A stretch of 64,000 bases of DNA from Haematobia irritans (GCF_050003625.1 NC_134401.1:94404852-94468851); one strand, 5' to 3'. Positions 23,673 through 33,817 are shown, numbered from the stretch's first letter. The notes: generated by a model from the sequence alone, not told the origin. Program-made: numbers and translations.

Positions 23673-24161
23673 TTATTTTGAAACACTTGGTAATTTGAAC
23701 TTTTTCTCTTGTCCCTTGAGTTTCAAATTATCGAGAGTCGACTGTATATCTTAAAAAGAGACCAAAAAATCGATAAATGAGATTTGTATCATTATTTTAA
23801 AATTTTCATTAGTTTATTTAGACATTATTGCAAAATGCAGAATTTTAAATAATTCCGTTATATTTTTAAGTAAAATATGAAAATATTGATTTATATTACA
23901 TTTAATTTAATTGATCCACACGAATCTCCATGACCATAAACCATTATTATTTCTACTTATCGTGAATATGTAAAACAAAGTCAATCAATTGTTTTATGTT
24001 TTGCTTTGTTTATCTTCGCTCTTTCCTTTTCCTTTTCTTTTTCTTTTCGAAGCAAAAAAAATTTCAAAATCTATTCTATTTTCACTATTATTTTTTGTTT
24101 TCTTATGTTTGCAACAACAACAACAAAAAACCTATTTATTACCTCCTATACCCTACTATAG

Positions 24162-24504
24162 TGGTTACATCAATCAGTCACTAGAAGTCGATGAATATTT
24201 CCCTCAATTGGAAGATGATTTCGATTACAAAACCGATGTATTCGATGACGATGAGGAGGAAGAACTTAAATTTAGCGATACCGAAAGTGACGAGGATATC
24301 TTCAGTGATGAATATATCGACGATGATGATGGCATAGTTATAGATGTATCCGAATCAGTTAGTATTGATGGTTCTGGAATGGATACACTCAATGTGGCAA
24401 TAAATACTAGTCACACAACCCCCATCCCTTTTGCAGCTAAACCAACCTCAATTAATACTATAGACTCTGATGGGAATCTTTTGAATACTTCTTCGGTGTG
24501 CTAA
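24162..24504 (+). CDS. Lpin: Lipin alternative last exon 1 (acidic tail)
   Basis: After a CCCTACTATAG acceptor, the T completes Ser and the exon reads GYINQSLEVDEYFPQLEDDF. A very acidic tail follows, with repeated DDDEEEE and SDTESDEDIFSDEYIDDDD, then a Thr/Ser-rich end and TAA at 24502-24504. GYINQSLEVDEYFP matches one of the C-terminal forms of fly Lipin as remembered. The open frame extends upstream to 23989 but that part is intron: it is pyrimidine-rich and unlike lipin. AATAAA signals lie downstream at 24830-24835 and 25096. Used with the upstream exons, this gives 1078 codons plus stop in the window. Confidence 0.93.
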
Positions 24505-24829
24505 GAAGTCAAAAGAAAGCGAGAGAGTTTTCTTCGAGAGCCAACATGAACAAAAAAAAAAGAAATTGCTATAAATACCAACAACGAAAATGTGATATTT
24601 ATTTACCTGGTTTTTTAGTATGCAATTATTGAATTGCCTTTATCATTTTAGCCTTAACACATTAAATTAATAATATATTTCCTTATACTATAAGTCCTTC
24701 TTCGAACTAATTTCCTCAATTTCATATCAATAATGTGAAATTATCCCATTATAGATTATAAAAAAAAATCCTATAAACAACTATCATAGTATTGTTGTCG
24801 GTTGATTCATTTATCAATTATTACATATT

Positions 24830-24835
24830 AATAAA
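24830..24835 (+). terminator. Poly(A) signal, Lipin acidic isoform
   Basis: AATAAA (overlapping a second copy) lies 326 bp after the TAA of alternative last exon 1. Another AATAAA at 25096 could serve as a more distal site. Confidence 0.55.
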
Positions 24836-24841
24836 TAAAAT

Positions 24842-24862
24842 ATTATTATTATTATTATTTTT
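24842..24862 (+). repeat. ATT microsatellite
   Basis: A run of six or seven ATT triplets just after the proximal poly(A) signal. Confidence 0.8.
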
Positions 24863-25309
24863 ACTGTTAATTAGTTACCTAAGTTATTGTTTAGTTCTAA
24901 GATCAATCCTAGCCACATATTGTGCAATATTAGTGTTTAGTTTAAGTTGACCAAAAAGAAGCGTTACATTCAGTACCTTTGTTTGTAAGATTTTTTATAA
25001 ATCTTGTGAGGTTTTTTTTCTTGTCTGAAGGATTTGATGTAAGACTATTGTGTTAAAAATTGCCTTAATGAGACAATATACAAAATATGTTTTTAAATAA
25101 AAAAGAACATTATATACCGTAAAATGTTATTTATTACAAACAATATTACTACCTACATATAATATATCTTATGTGATACTATATGTACACAACATTAAAT
25201 GTAATACAGCAGCTGTTTGTAAATTTTTCAAAACAAAATTGGCAAACAATAAATATTCAAAATTGGTTTTTTGGTTTGTTTTATTTTTTGAGATTGTTTA
25301 TTCGTTGCC

Positions 25310-26184
25310 AAAAACGTCAGTATTATATTTGTATTATAGATTACGTTTGTTTCTTCTTTGCCAATATATGTTACACAGAATTACCCCCAAAAAAATACGC
25401 CCGAAAACAAGCAAAAAATACTAAAATAGCGAGGCGCCTAAAAGTATGCTACATTTTTTTGTAACGATTATGAAACGTTTGAAAATTACTTGAATTCTAG
25501 GCCTTTTTCCAACCAGTGGTCTATGAAATCTTATTATTTTCTGATATTCCCTAACTGTATTTTTATTTTAATTAACACAATTGTCCTGAAAGATACACGC
25601 TCAAACAGAAGCAAACGCAGCCAAATCACCGACGCGCCTAAAAGTATGCTACTGAAATTTTATAAAATTTATAATTGTAATAATTTACATAGAATACATA
25701 AAATATACACTAGTAACGACAATCGTTACTATTCTGCCTAAAGTCAATATTATGCGTGGTTCTCACAGCGAAAAAAATGGTTGTTTTCATTACCAAAAAC
25801 CACAATATTTTATATTATATTATAGATTATGTTTGTTTCTTCTTTTCCAATGTATTTTACACACAATTGTTCCGAAAGACAGGCCCAATAACAAGCAAAC
25901 AAAAGCAAATCATCGAAGCGCCTAAAAGTATGCTACGAATCAATATGAAACGCTTGAATTCAAACCCTTTTCCAAGCATTGGTCTGTATTTTATTTGTAT
26001 TATAGATAACGTTTGGTTTCCTTTATATTTTATACACAATTGTTCTGAAAAATATCCCCAAAAAGAAGTAAATAGGGTCAAATCGTCAAAGCGCCTAAAA
26101 ATATACTATGAAAATTTTATAAAATGTCAAGGTAATGACACATTGGAAATATCTTTGAAATCAAACCCTTTTCCAAGCATTATA
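25310..26184 (+). repeat. Degenerate ~200-bp tandem repeat
   Basis: Four blocks share ATTGTATTATAGATTACGTT, then TTACACACAATTGTTC, GCGCCTAAAAGTATGCTAC and CCCTTTTCCAAGCATT. Starts are near 25310, 25510, 25790 and 25985. It lies downstream of the acidic Lipin exon. The three ORFs across it translate repeats. Confidence 0.75.
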
Positions 26185-26296
26185 CCTCATTCACATTAGG
26201 CTCGAAATCTACCAAAAATGAATTTGAAATCCCTTTTTTATAAGGCAACTGATAGTTGAAATTCAGTTGGATTTTGGAAGTGTAATATCATTGAGG
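26185..26296. mobile_element. ~112-bp TIR MITE (CCTCATT family)
   Basis: Terminal inverted repeats CCTCATTCACATTA and TAATATCATTGAGG, flanked by TA (26183-26184 and 26297-26298). No coding capacity. Confidence 0.8.
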
Positions 26297-26298
26297 TA

Positions 26299-26600
26299 TT
26301 AGTCTTGCATTGTATTGTATATATTGGGCGGGTGAGCCCCACGAAGCCAAATGTTCGAAGAGGTAATATGCGTAGAGACTCGAACACACTCATAAAAGTT
26401 TTGAGAATTTCATCATCTACAAAATATTATGGACAAATTTCTTTAATATTATTAAATTTTAATTAAAATAAAGTTTTTAAAGTTAAAACTAGGAGTACCC
26501 ATGTGTAATAGGTACTTTTAGTTAATGTGGTATCACAATGAATATGGAAATAGTCTAAGTGAGCCTGACAATAAATCGCCTGCCACTTCCCAACTACCAG
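26299..26600 (+). mobile_element. LINE 3'-end fragment
   Basis: This matches 33243-33525 closely (AGTCTTGCATTGTATTGTAT, then GGGCGGGTGAGCCCCACGAA). Its end, GTGGTATCACAATG...GTCTAAGTGAGCCTGA, matches the 3' end of the RNase H-bearing LINE at 62630-62945 and the SINE tail. It is likely a 5'-truncated LINE insertion. The preceding MITE travels with it in both copies. Confidence 0.7.
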
Positions 26601-26783
26601 TTGAGGATCTAAACTATTTTTTAAAGATCTGTTTTTTTGCTAGGGTGAATTTCAAATTGAATTGAATTTTCGAATATCAGACGATGTAACTATTATTTAC
26701 AACTGGATTGGACAAAGAAGATGAAAGGAATTTGATTGAAAACGAAATACTAGCTACCAAGACCCGAAATGTGTCATCTCCAC

Positions 26784-28133
26784 TAGAGGTTAGAGGTGTG
26801 CACGTGACACGAAATTGTCGTGACTCACGAAAATTTTCGTGATTCGTGCGTGAGTCGTGAGTCACGCTCATGACAACAGCGTGAGTGTGCGTGAGCGTGT
26901 TTAGCAAACCAAAATGTCGTGCGTGAGCGTGAGTCACGAAAATAATATCTTCGTGAGTGTGCGTGAGTAACGAATTACACTCACGAAAATATTCCTGCTC
27001 ACCAATATAAAACGCTTAAGAGTTAAATTCAATTACAATTTTAGTGACACCTGGGATGTTAAGAGTTTAGTAACACTTTCGATTTTAATAATGCTCCTGT
27101 TTTAAGACATTTCGGTAAGGTAAATTAATCATAAAATTATTCGTGAGTCACGATATTTTTCGTGAGTCACGGTATTTTTCGTAAGTCACGACGTTTTGGT
27201 GCGTGAGTGTGCGTGAGTACAAATTTTCTTTTCGTGAGTGTGCGTGAGCGTGAGTCCTACCAAAAAATATCGTGCGTGAGTATAATTTTTCAGTCGTGAG
27301 TGTGCGTGAGCGTGAGTAAACTATTACTCACGTGCACACCTCTACACGAAATTGTGACTCACGAAAATTTTCGTGACTCACGCGTGAGTCGTGAGTCACG
27401 CTCATGGCAACGGCGTGAGCGTGATTAACAAACCAAAATGTCGTACGTGAGCCTGAGTCACGAAAATATTATCTTCGTGAGTGTGCGTGAGTAAAGATTT
27501 ACGCTCACGAAAATAATCCCGCTCACCAACATAAAACGCTGGGAGCTACCGTGGTGCAATGGTTATCATGCCCGCCTTGCATACACAAGGTCGTGGGTTC
27601 GATTCCTACTTCGACCGAACACAAAAAAGTTTTTCAGCGATGGATTATCCCACCTCAGTAATGCTGGTGACATTTCTGAGGGTTTCAAAGCTTCTCTAAG
27701 TGGTTTCACTGCAATGTGGAACGCCGTTCGGACTCGGCTATAAAAAGGAGGTCCTTTGTCATTGAGCGTAACATGGAATCGGGCTGCCACCTAACCTAAC
27801 CTAACATAAAACGCTAAAGAGTTAAATTCATTTACAATTTTAGTGACAACTGTGATGTTAAGAGTGTAATAACGCTCTCGATTTTAATAATGCTCATGTT
27901 TTCAGACACGTCGCTAAGGTAAATTACTCAAAAAACTGTTCGTGAGTCACGACATTTTTCGTGAGTCACGATATTTTTCGTCAGTCACGGTATTTTCGTG
28001 CGTGAGTACAAATTTTCTTGTCGTGAGTGTGCGTGAGCGTGAGTCCTACCAAACAATATCGTGCGTGAGTAAGATTTTTCCGTCGTGAGTGTGCGTGAGT
28101 GTGAGTAGAATATTACTCACGTGCACACCTCTA
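26784..28133. mobile_element. hAT-like GTGAG-motif element, tandem dimer
   Basis: The termini are TAGAGGTGTGCACGTGA (starting 26791, after a duplicated TAGAGGT) and TCACGTGCACACCTCTA. They are bounded by the 8-bp duplication ATCTCCAC (26776-26783 and 28134-28141), as in the hAT superfamily. Two head-to-tail copies meet at a single CACACCTCTA junction near 27335-27344. Inside are dozens of GTGAGTCACG and GTGAGTGTGCGTGAG motifs. No transposase. A SINE sits in the second copy. Confidence 0.88.
27541..27802 (+). mobile_element. tRNA-derived SINE with 13-bp duplication, internally deleted
   Basis: Flanked by exact AACATAAAACGCT (27528-27540 and 27803-27815). A and B boxes are intact. About 85 bp are missing between two ATCGGG repeats near 27778, which joins GGAATCGGG directly to CTGCCACCTAACC. 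Confidence 0.95.
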
Positions 28134-28285
28134 ATCTCCACCCCCAATTATTTACTAAAGACTATGAAAATGCCCTCTCACATAGTAAAGATACTCTAAT
28201 AACCCTTTATTTAGTATCTTTGCCGTGGTAAAACTTCTTAATAATAGTCTCTCTAATAACCCTTTAATTTAGTAACTTTGGCGTG

Positions 28286-28593
28286 CCCGAGAAAAAATTG
28301 AGAGATCTAATTTGATACGATTAGATACGAGTAGATCCGAAAAATGGTAAGATATAATCATATCTAATTACTATAAAAGTAGATCTGCTCAGATCTCAAT
28401 ATTGGCCTAGATCTAATGTCTTAGATATAATTACATCTATCCCTATATATAGTTGGATCTAATGTTAGATATAGTCATATGTGGAATTATATATAATTCT
28501 ATCTCATTATATGTGGGTGAATCTGCATAGATCTAAAGTGGCCAATTTTGAGATCTAATCGTATCTAATTAGATCCTCCAATTTTTACACGGG
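28286..28593. mobile_element. AGATCTAA-motif MITE (~308 bp)
   Basis: Ends CCCGAGAAAAAATTG and CAATTTTTACACGGG are inverted repeats. AGATCTAAT/ATTAGATCT-like motifs occur more than ten times. A TG dinucleotide flanks both sides. The tandem copy of the host at 28190-28230 (TTTGCCGTGGTAAAACTTCT) is an unoccupied site. Confidence 0.8.
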
Positions 28594-28999
28594 TGGTACA
28601 ACTTCTTAATACCGACGGCACACTTCCGATCAGATTTACATATTATTTACGACGTGCTGGGGATTCTAAGAAATATTGGCAGGGAAGTAATTATATCGTG
28701 CACTATAATTATCCAACAAACAAATTGGGAAGTTGTTCTATGTTAAAGGCACACCCTTAAAAGCACTTCCAAACATGTCCTCCTTAAATAATCTACCAAA
28801 AATAATTTACCAAAATTTTAAGTAAATTTTATCAAAAACTACAAAAAAATCTTATTTTGCAGTGTTTGATCTAAGTTTTGTGGTTATTATGAAGAAAATG
28901 TTTCTTAGGTTTTATTATTTCATTTTAATATTGACTTTAAAGGAAATTTAGCCACAATTTTACTTTGTTTAAAGTTTATTTCTGTAGAAAATTTTCTTT

Positions 29000-29261
29000 T
29001 CTGCAGAGATTTTTTCAAATTTTCCTCCATAAGAAATTTTGTCAAAATTTTATCTCTATAGAAAATTTTGTCAAAATTTTATCTCTATAGAAAATTTTGT
29101 CAAAATTTTATCTCTATAGAAAATTTTGTCAAAATTTTATCTCTATAGAAAATTTTGTCAAAATTTTATCTCTATAGAAAATTTTATCAAAATTTTATCC
29201 CTATAGAAGATTTTGTCAATATTTTATCTCTATAGCAATTTTTTTCAAAATTTTATCTCTA
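29000..29261 (+). repeat. 29-bp repeat array (ATCTCTATAG variant)
   Basis: About eight highly uniform units reading TTTTATCTCTATAGAAAATT. The array continues at 30180-30294 and 31268-31615, being split by the two elements at 29262 and 30295. Confidence 0.9.
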
Positions 29262-29580
29262 CACGCAAAAAAATAATTCTTTCCTCCCAAACGAAATTTT
29301 AGACAAACAAAGTTCATTTCTCATTTGCTTTTCGCTGTAACGAAGTGTATTTGGAAGAAAAGTATATACTTTTTGTGATAAACGTTTATTCTTATCCAGG
29401 ATGTAAAAACAATTTCATAAAGACTAACTCAAAAAACAATCTTTTCTGGTTAATTGCATTCTTCCTCATATCTTTCTCACATCCACGAGGTTTTTTAGTT
29501 CTTAACACCTTTTCCTGTAATACCAACAATGTAGAAGAAATTATACGATTTTAAAAATTTTTTAAATTTTTTTAACTTTC

Positions 29581-29652
29581 GCTTGGACGGAGAATCGAAC
29601 CGCGGACCATGCACTTTGTAAACCAACACACTAACCACTGAGCTATGTACCT
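29581..29652 (-). ncRNA. tRNA-like Pol III unit inside the CACGC element
   Basis: On the minus strand, an A box (TAGCTCAGTGG, 29635-29645) and a B box (GGTTCGATTC, 29592-29601) are correctly spaced. A T-rich tract follows as a possible Pol III terminator. It is preserved in all three copies. Whether it is transcribed is unknown, and it is unlikely to be a working tRNA. Confidence 0.6.
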
Positions 29653-29765
29653 GTTATGGTCATCAATAGATAAATATCCATATAAGTTATATTTATATAG
29701 CATAGCTTGCGGCTCCCACGAACCGAATAAACAAAGTTTATTTAACAGAAACAAATATTTAGTTT

Positions 29766-29837
29766 GGCACCGTGGAGCAGTGGTTGCTACGTCCGACTTG
29801 CATGCCAAGGGTCATGGGTTCGATCCCTGCTTCGACC
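29766..29837 (+). ncRNA. SINE-head-like Pol III unit inside the CACGC element
   Basis: CCGTGGAGCAGTGGTTGCTA (A box) and GGGTTCGATCCC (B box, 29816-29827), then CTTCGACC and a TTTTG/TTTTT terminator-like run. It is clearly related to the head of the SINE family in this window. Confidence 0.6.
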
Positions 29838-30294
29838 AAAGCTTTTGTTTTGTTTTTGTTTTTTTACATATATTCGAGATATGTTCGGAAGATTCCGAAA
29901 AAAAATGTTCAACATTACATTGTAGTATATTAAATTTTGAACTGTAAAATGTGTCTTATTAAAGACCTAAAGTCAGAAAAGAACATTGTTTGATATAAAC
30001 GAAATGGACTGTGTTGTTGTTTCAAAAATAACTTTTTTTATTGAAAAAATAAAAATTTTGTAACAAACGAATTTTTTGGTCATAAAAGTTTAAAATTTTC
30101 GAAGCAATTCAAAAAACTCTAACAAGAGAAAAACGTTTTTGTTACACGTTTTCCAAACGTTTTTTTTCTTTGCGTGCATAGCAATTTTTTGCAAAATTTT
30201 ATCGCTATAGAAAATTTTGTCAATATTTTATCTCTATAGAAAATTTTGTCAACATTTCATCTCTATAGAAAATTTTGTCAAAATTTTATCTCTA

Positions 30295-31266
30295 CACGCT
30301 CACAAAAAATCGCTTCTGTAACATATACTCCCAAACATATTTTGCTTCAAGCATATACATTTTTGGGTATTGCCCAAACATTTATATGTTTGATCTCTTC
30401 CAATATAAAATATGTTTGAAAGCATATTGGTCTAAACAATATATGTTTGGGTAGTCTAAGTTCCAAACATTTTGTATTTTTGCATCCAAATTCAATAATG
30501 TTGTCTTCCAAAAAACAATATGTTATTATGTGAACATATAATATGTTTGGAAGCATTTTGCACCCAAAAATATTATATGCTTAAAAAATTCTCCCAAACA
30601 ATATTGTGCTCAAAATTTTATTTATTTATTTATATATTTACAATCATAATGAATTATGAAAATAAACAGTAATATAGGTGCTAACAACATAGGTTTTCGA
30701 CCCGAATGCTCAAAATTTTGTTTCTGCCCAATTGTATATTCCCCCACATCTTTCTCACTTCCACGAGATTTTTTAGTTCTTAGCACCTTTTTCTGTAATA
30801 CAAACATTGTAGAAGAAATTATCCAATTGAATGTTTTTTTATTTTAATTTTACCTTTTGCCGGACGGGGATTCGAACAGCGGACCACACAGTTTGTAAGG
30901 ATCAAAGAAGTAGCTGATCAATTGCCCAAGGAAAAATAAAATTTTAATTGTGTAATAACAAGCAACAACCACCAACTTAATTCAATATCGCTCCCTGTTA
31001 AATAGCGCTCCAAGCTACTAAACACATATATGTTTATAGGCTATTTCTAAATTATTATATGTTTGCATCCAAGCATATTATATTTACAAACATTTTATGT
31101 CCCAAACATAATATGTTCTAACATATTAACATATATGTCCCAAACATGTTATGCTAGTTTATGAACATTATATGCTTGCACTCAAAAATATTGTGTTTAA
31201 AAAATTGTGTTCCAAACATATAATGTTTATAGCCAAACATATGAAAAACAGTCTTTTTTATCCGTG
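30295..31266 (+). mobile_element. CAAACATAT-motif TA-element with a tRNA-like unit
   Basis: A 972-bp element running from CACGCTCACAAAAAATCGCT to CAGTCTTTTTTATCCGTG. TA flanks both sides (30293-30294 and 31267-31268), and removing it restores CTCTATAGAAG of the host array. CCAAACATAT/ATATGTTTGG motifs occur well over ten times in both orientations. A minus-strand tRNA-like block with B box GTTCGAATCC lies at 30857-30930. A second copy is at 46747. Confidence 0.85.
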
Positions 31267-31267
31267 T

Positions 31268-31615
31268 ATAGAAGATTTTGTCAAAATTTTATCTCTAGAG
31301 AAAATTTTGTCAAAATTTTATCGCTATAGAAAATTTTGTCTAAATTTTATCTCTATAGAAAATTTTGTCAATATTTTATCTCTATAGAAAATTTTGTCAA
31401 AACTATCTCTATAGAAGATTTTGTCAATATTTTATCTCTATAGAAAATTTTGTCAAAATTTTATCTCTATAGAAAATTTTGTCAATATTCTATCTCTATA
31501 GCAATTTTTTTCAAAATTTTATCACTATAGAAAATTTTGTCAAAATTTTATCGCTATAGAAAATTTTGTCAATATTTTATCGCTATAGAAAATTTTGTCA
31601 AAATTTTATTTCGAA
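31268..31615 (+). repeat. 29-bp repeat array (continued)
   Basis: ATCTCTATAG and ATCGCTATAG units, continuous in phase and variant type with 29000-29261 and 30180-30294. Confidence 0.88.
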
Positions 31616-31658
31616 GAAAATTTTTCTAATTAATAATGTATTGTTAAAAATAAAAATA

Positions 31659-32003
31659 GGGAGCCACCGTGGTGCAATGGTTAGCATGCCCGCCTTGCAT
31701 ACACTAGGTCGCGGGTTCGATTCCTGCTTCGACCGAACACCAAAAAGTTTTTCAGCGGTGGATTATCTCACCTCAGTAATGCTGGTGACATTTCTGAGGG
31801 TTTCAAAGCTTCTCTAAGTGGTTTCACTGCAATGGGGAACGCCGTTCGGACTCGGCTATAAGAAGGAGGTCCCCTGTCATTGAGCTTAACATGGAATCGG
31901 GTAGCACTCAGTGGTAAGAGAGAAGTTCACCAATGTGATATCACAATGGACTGAATAGTCTAAGTGAGCCTGAAATATCGGGCTGCCACCTAACCTAATA
32001 ACC
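31659..32003 (+). mobile_element. tRNA-derived SINE
   Basis: Near-complete copy with head GGGAGCCACCGTGGTGCAAT, B box GGTTCGATTCC and tail CCACCTAACCTAATAACC. Flanks are A/T-rich and only an approximate duplication (AAAAATAAAAAT) can be proposed. Confidence 0.9.
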
Positions 32004-32004
32004 T

Positions 32005-32160
32005 AGGAAAATATAAAAATTTGACTTCGATTTTTTGAACCTAAAATCGATTAGTCACATTTGAAGACTACAAAAAGACGGTTTCGATTTTGACTTATTT
32101 TCAGAAAAGTCGGTTATTCGAAAAATTACTTTTGACTTTTGTAACCCTAATATAAAGGAG
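32005..32160. repeat. TCGACTTTT-type repeat fragment
   Basis: Shorter relative of 2088-2764, with TTGACTTCGATTTTTTGAAC and an end in TTTTGTAACCCTAA. Confidence 0.5.
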
Positions 32161-32215
32161 AACAAGTAGACGCATTTAAAAAGTTTTACACTCAAAGATA
32201 AAAATTTTCTTGAAT

Positions 32216-32325
32216 CCAAAACACATTAGGCTCGAAATCTACCAAAAATGAATTTGAAACCCTTTTTTATAAGGCAACTGACAGTTGAAATTCAGTTGGA
32301 TTTTGGAAGTGTAATATGATTGAGT
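32216..32325. mobile_element. CCTCATT-family MITE, decayed
   Basis: Matches 26185-26296 (ACATTAGGCTCGAAATCTAC to GTGTAATATGATTGAG), with a degraded left terminus. Confidence 0.7.
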
Positions 32326-32665
32326 TATTACACGCAAAGAAAAAAAACGTTTGGAAAACGTGTACCGAAAACGTTTTTCTTTTGTTAGAGTTTTTTGAAT
32401 TGCTTCGAAAATTTTAAACTTCTATCACCAAAAAAATTCGTTTGTTACAAAGTTTTTATTTTTTCAATAAAAAAAGTTATTTTTGAAACAACAACAGAGT
32501 CCATTTCGTTTATATCAAACACTCTTCTTTTCTGACTTTTGGTCTTTAATAAAACACATTTTACAGTTCAAAATTTAATATAGTACAATGTAATGTTGAA
32601 CATTTTTTTTCGGAATCTTCGGAACATATGTAGAATGTATGTAAAAAAAAAAAAAAAAAACTTTG

Positions 32666-32737
32666 GTCGAAGCAGGGATCGAACCCACGACCCTTGGCAT
32701 GAGAGTCAGACGTAGCAACCACTGCTCCACGGTGCCA
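32666..32737 (-). ncRNA. SINE-head-like Pol III unit (second element copy)
   Basis: B box complement GGGATCGAACCC at about 32676-32687 and A box complement CCACTGCTCCACGG, followed on the transcribed strand by a long T run (the A-rich block at 32642-32660). Confidence 0.55.
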
Positions 32738-32850
32738 AACTAAATGTTTGTTTCTGTTAAATAAACTTTGTTTATTCGGTTCGTGGGCGCCGCAAGCTAT
32801 GCTATATAAATATAACTTATATGGATATTTATCTCTTGATGACCATAACA

Positions 32851-32921
32851 GGTACATAGCTCAGTGGTTAGTGTGTTGGCTTACAAAGTGCATGGTCCGC
32901 GGTTCGATTCTCCGTCCAGGC
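32851..32921 (+). ncRNA. tRNA-like Pol III unit (second element copy)
   Basis: ACATAGCTCAGTGGTTAGTG (A box) and CGCGGTTCGATTCTCCG (B box), then a T-rich tract. Points away from the minus-strand unit of the same element. Confidence 0.55.
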
Positions 32922-33242
32922 GAAAGGTAAAAAAATTTTAAAAATTTATAAAATCGTATAATTTCTTCTACATTGTTTGTATTACAGAAAAAGGTGCTAA
33001 GAACTAAAAATATTCGTGGAAGTGAGAAAGATGTGAGGGAAAATGCAATTAGCCAGAAAAAAAATTTTTTTTGAGTTAATCTTTATGAAATTGTTTTTAC
33101 ATCCTGGAAAAGAATAAACGTTTATCACAAAAAGTATATACTTTTCTTCCAAATACACTTCCTTACAGCGAAAAGCAAATGAGAAACGAACTTTGTTTGT
33201 CTAAAATTTCGTTTGGGAGGAAAGAATTATTTTTTTGCGTGT

Positions 33243-33525
33243 AGTCTTGCATTGTATTGTATACATTGGGCGGATGAGCCCCACGAAGTCAAATGTTCGA
33301 AGAGGTAATACGCATAGAGAATTGGGTACGCCATCGAACACACTGATAAAAGTTTTAGGAATTTCATCATCTACAAAATATTATGGCGAAATTTCTTTAA
33401 AATTATTAAATTTTAATTAAAATAAAGTTTTTAAAGTTAAAACTAGAAGTATCCATGTGTAATAGGCACTTTTAGTTCATGTGGTATCGCAATGGATATG
33501 GAAATAGTCTAAGTGAGCCTGAAAT
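33243..33525 (+). mobile_element. LINE 3'-end fragment
   Basis: Second copy of the 26299-26600 fragment, ending GTCTAAGTGAGCCTGAAAT. The frame ...GISSSTKYYGEISLKLLNFN then stop may be the end of a LINE ORF. Confidence 0.65.
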
Positions 33526-33540
33526 ATAGAAAAGAAAAAT

Positions 33541-33795
33541 AATAAAATTTAACTACAATCAAAAAAAATAAAAATAAGTTACATTTAGCGTTAGTTTTAT
33601 TACGCATTTTTTCTGTGTGTATTGGCATTTATTTATAAATTATTTTTTCTAATTATTTATAATGAAATTTAACTAAAAACCATTAATTATTTTGCAATAA
33701 AAATAAATTATATTTAGCGTTAGTTTAATTACGGATTTTTTTTCTGTGTGTGTATTCCCATTTTTTATAAATTCGTTTTTATAACTATTCGTTTT
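33541..33795 (+). repeat. ~120-bp tandem duplication at the last-exon acceptor
   Basis: Two head-to-tail units (33541-33660 and 33661 to about 33790) share AAATTTAACTA, ATTTAGCGTTAGTTT and TTTTTTTCTGTGTGT. They end ~25 bp before the acceptor at 33817 and so duplicate pyrimidine-rich splice context. Confidence 0.7.
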
Positions 33796-33817
33796 TTCAT
33801 CTTGTTTTTTTTTACAG

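Larger units (their letters stand above)
29262..30176 (+). mobile_element. CACGC TA-element with two divergent tRNA-like units
   Basis: The 915-bp element begins CACGCAAAAAAATAATTCTT and ends TTTTTTTTCTTTGCGTG. The left TA is intact (29260-29261); the right TA is CA by one substitution, inside a CTATAG core. Two tRNA-like segments point outwards: minus 29581-29652 and plus 29766-29837. Other copies lie at 32331 and 57374. No transposase ORF. Confidence 0.85.
32331..33241 (-). mobile_element. CACGC TA-element, inserted in a LINE/MITE copy
   Basis: A 911-bp inverted copy running from CACGCAAAGAAAAAAAACGT to GAATTATTTTTTTGCGTG. TA flanks both sides (32329-32330 and 33242-33243). The unoccupied site exists in the window at 26290-26310 (GTATTAGTCTTGCATTG), which proves the TA duplication. 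tRNA-like units lie at 32666-32737 (minus) and 32851-32921 (plus). Confidence 0.9.

Noticed and set aside
23989..24161. 5' extension of the open frame into Lipin last exon 1
   Set aside because: The extension is pyrimidine- and CAA-rich intron. The acceptor at 24161 and the split Ser codon fix the exon start at 24162.
29645..29947. 98-100-codon ORFs in each CACGC element copy (also 32561-32857 and 57753-58046)
   Set aside because: They recur in three copies only because the DNA is repeated. The frame runs through tRNA-like sequence and differs in length by indels, so a protein is not supported.
29000..31615. Regular repeats as a CRISPR array
   Set aside because: Units are head-to-tail with no unique spacers, and the genome is a eukaryote with introns and SINEs.
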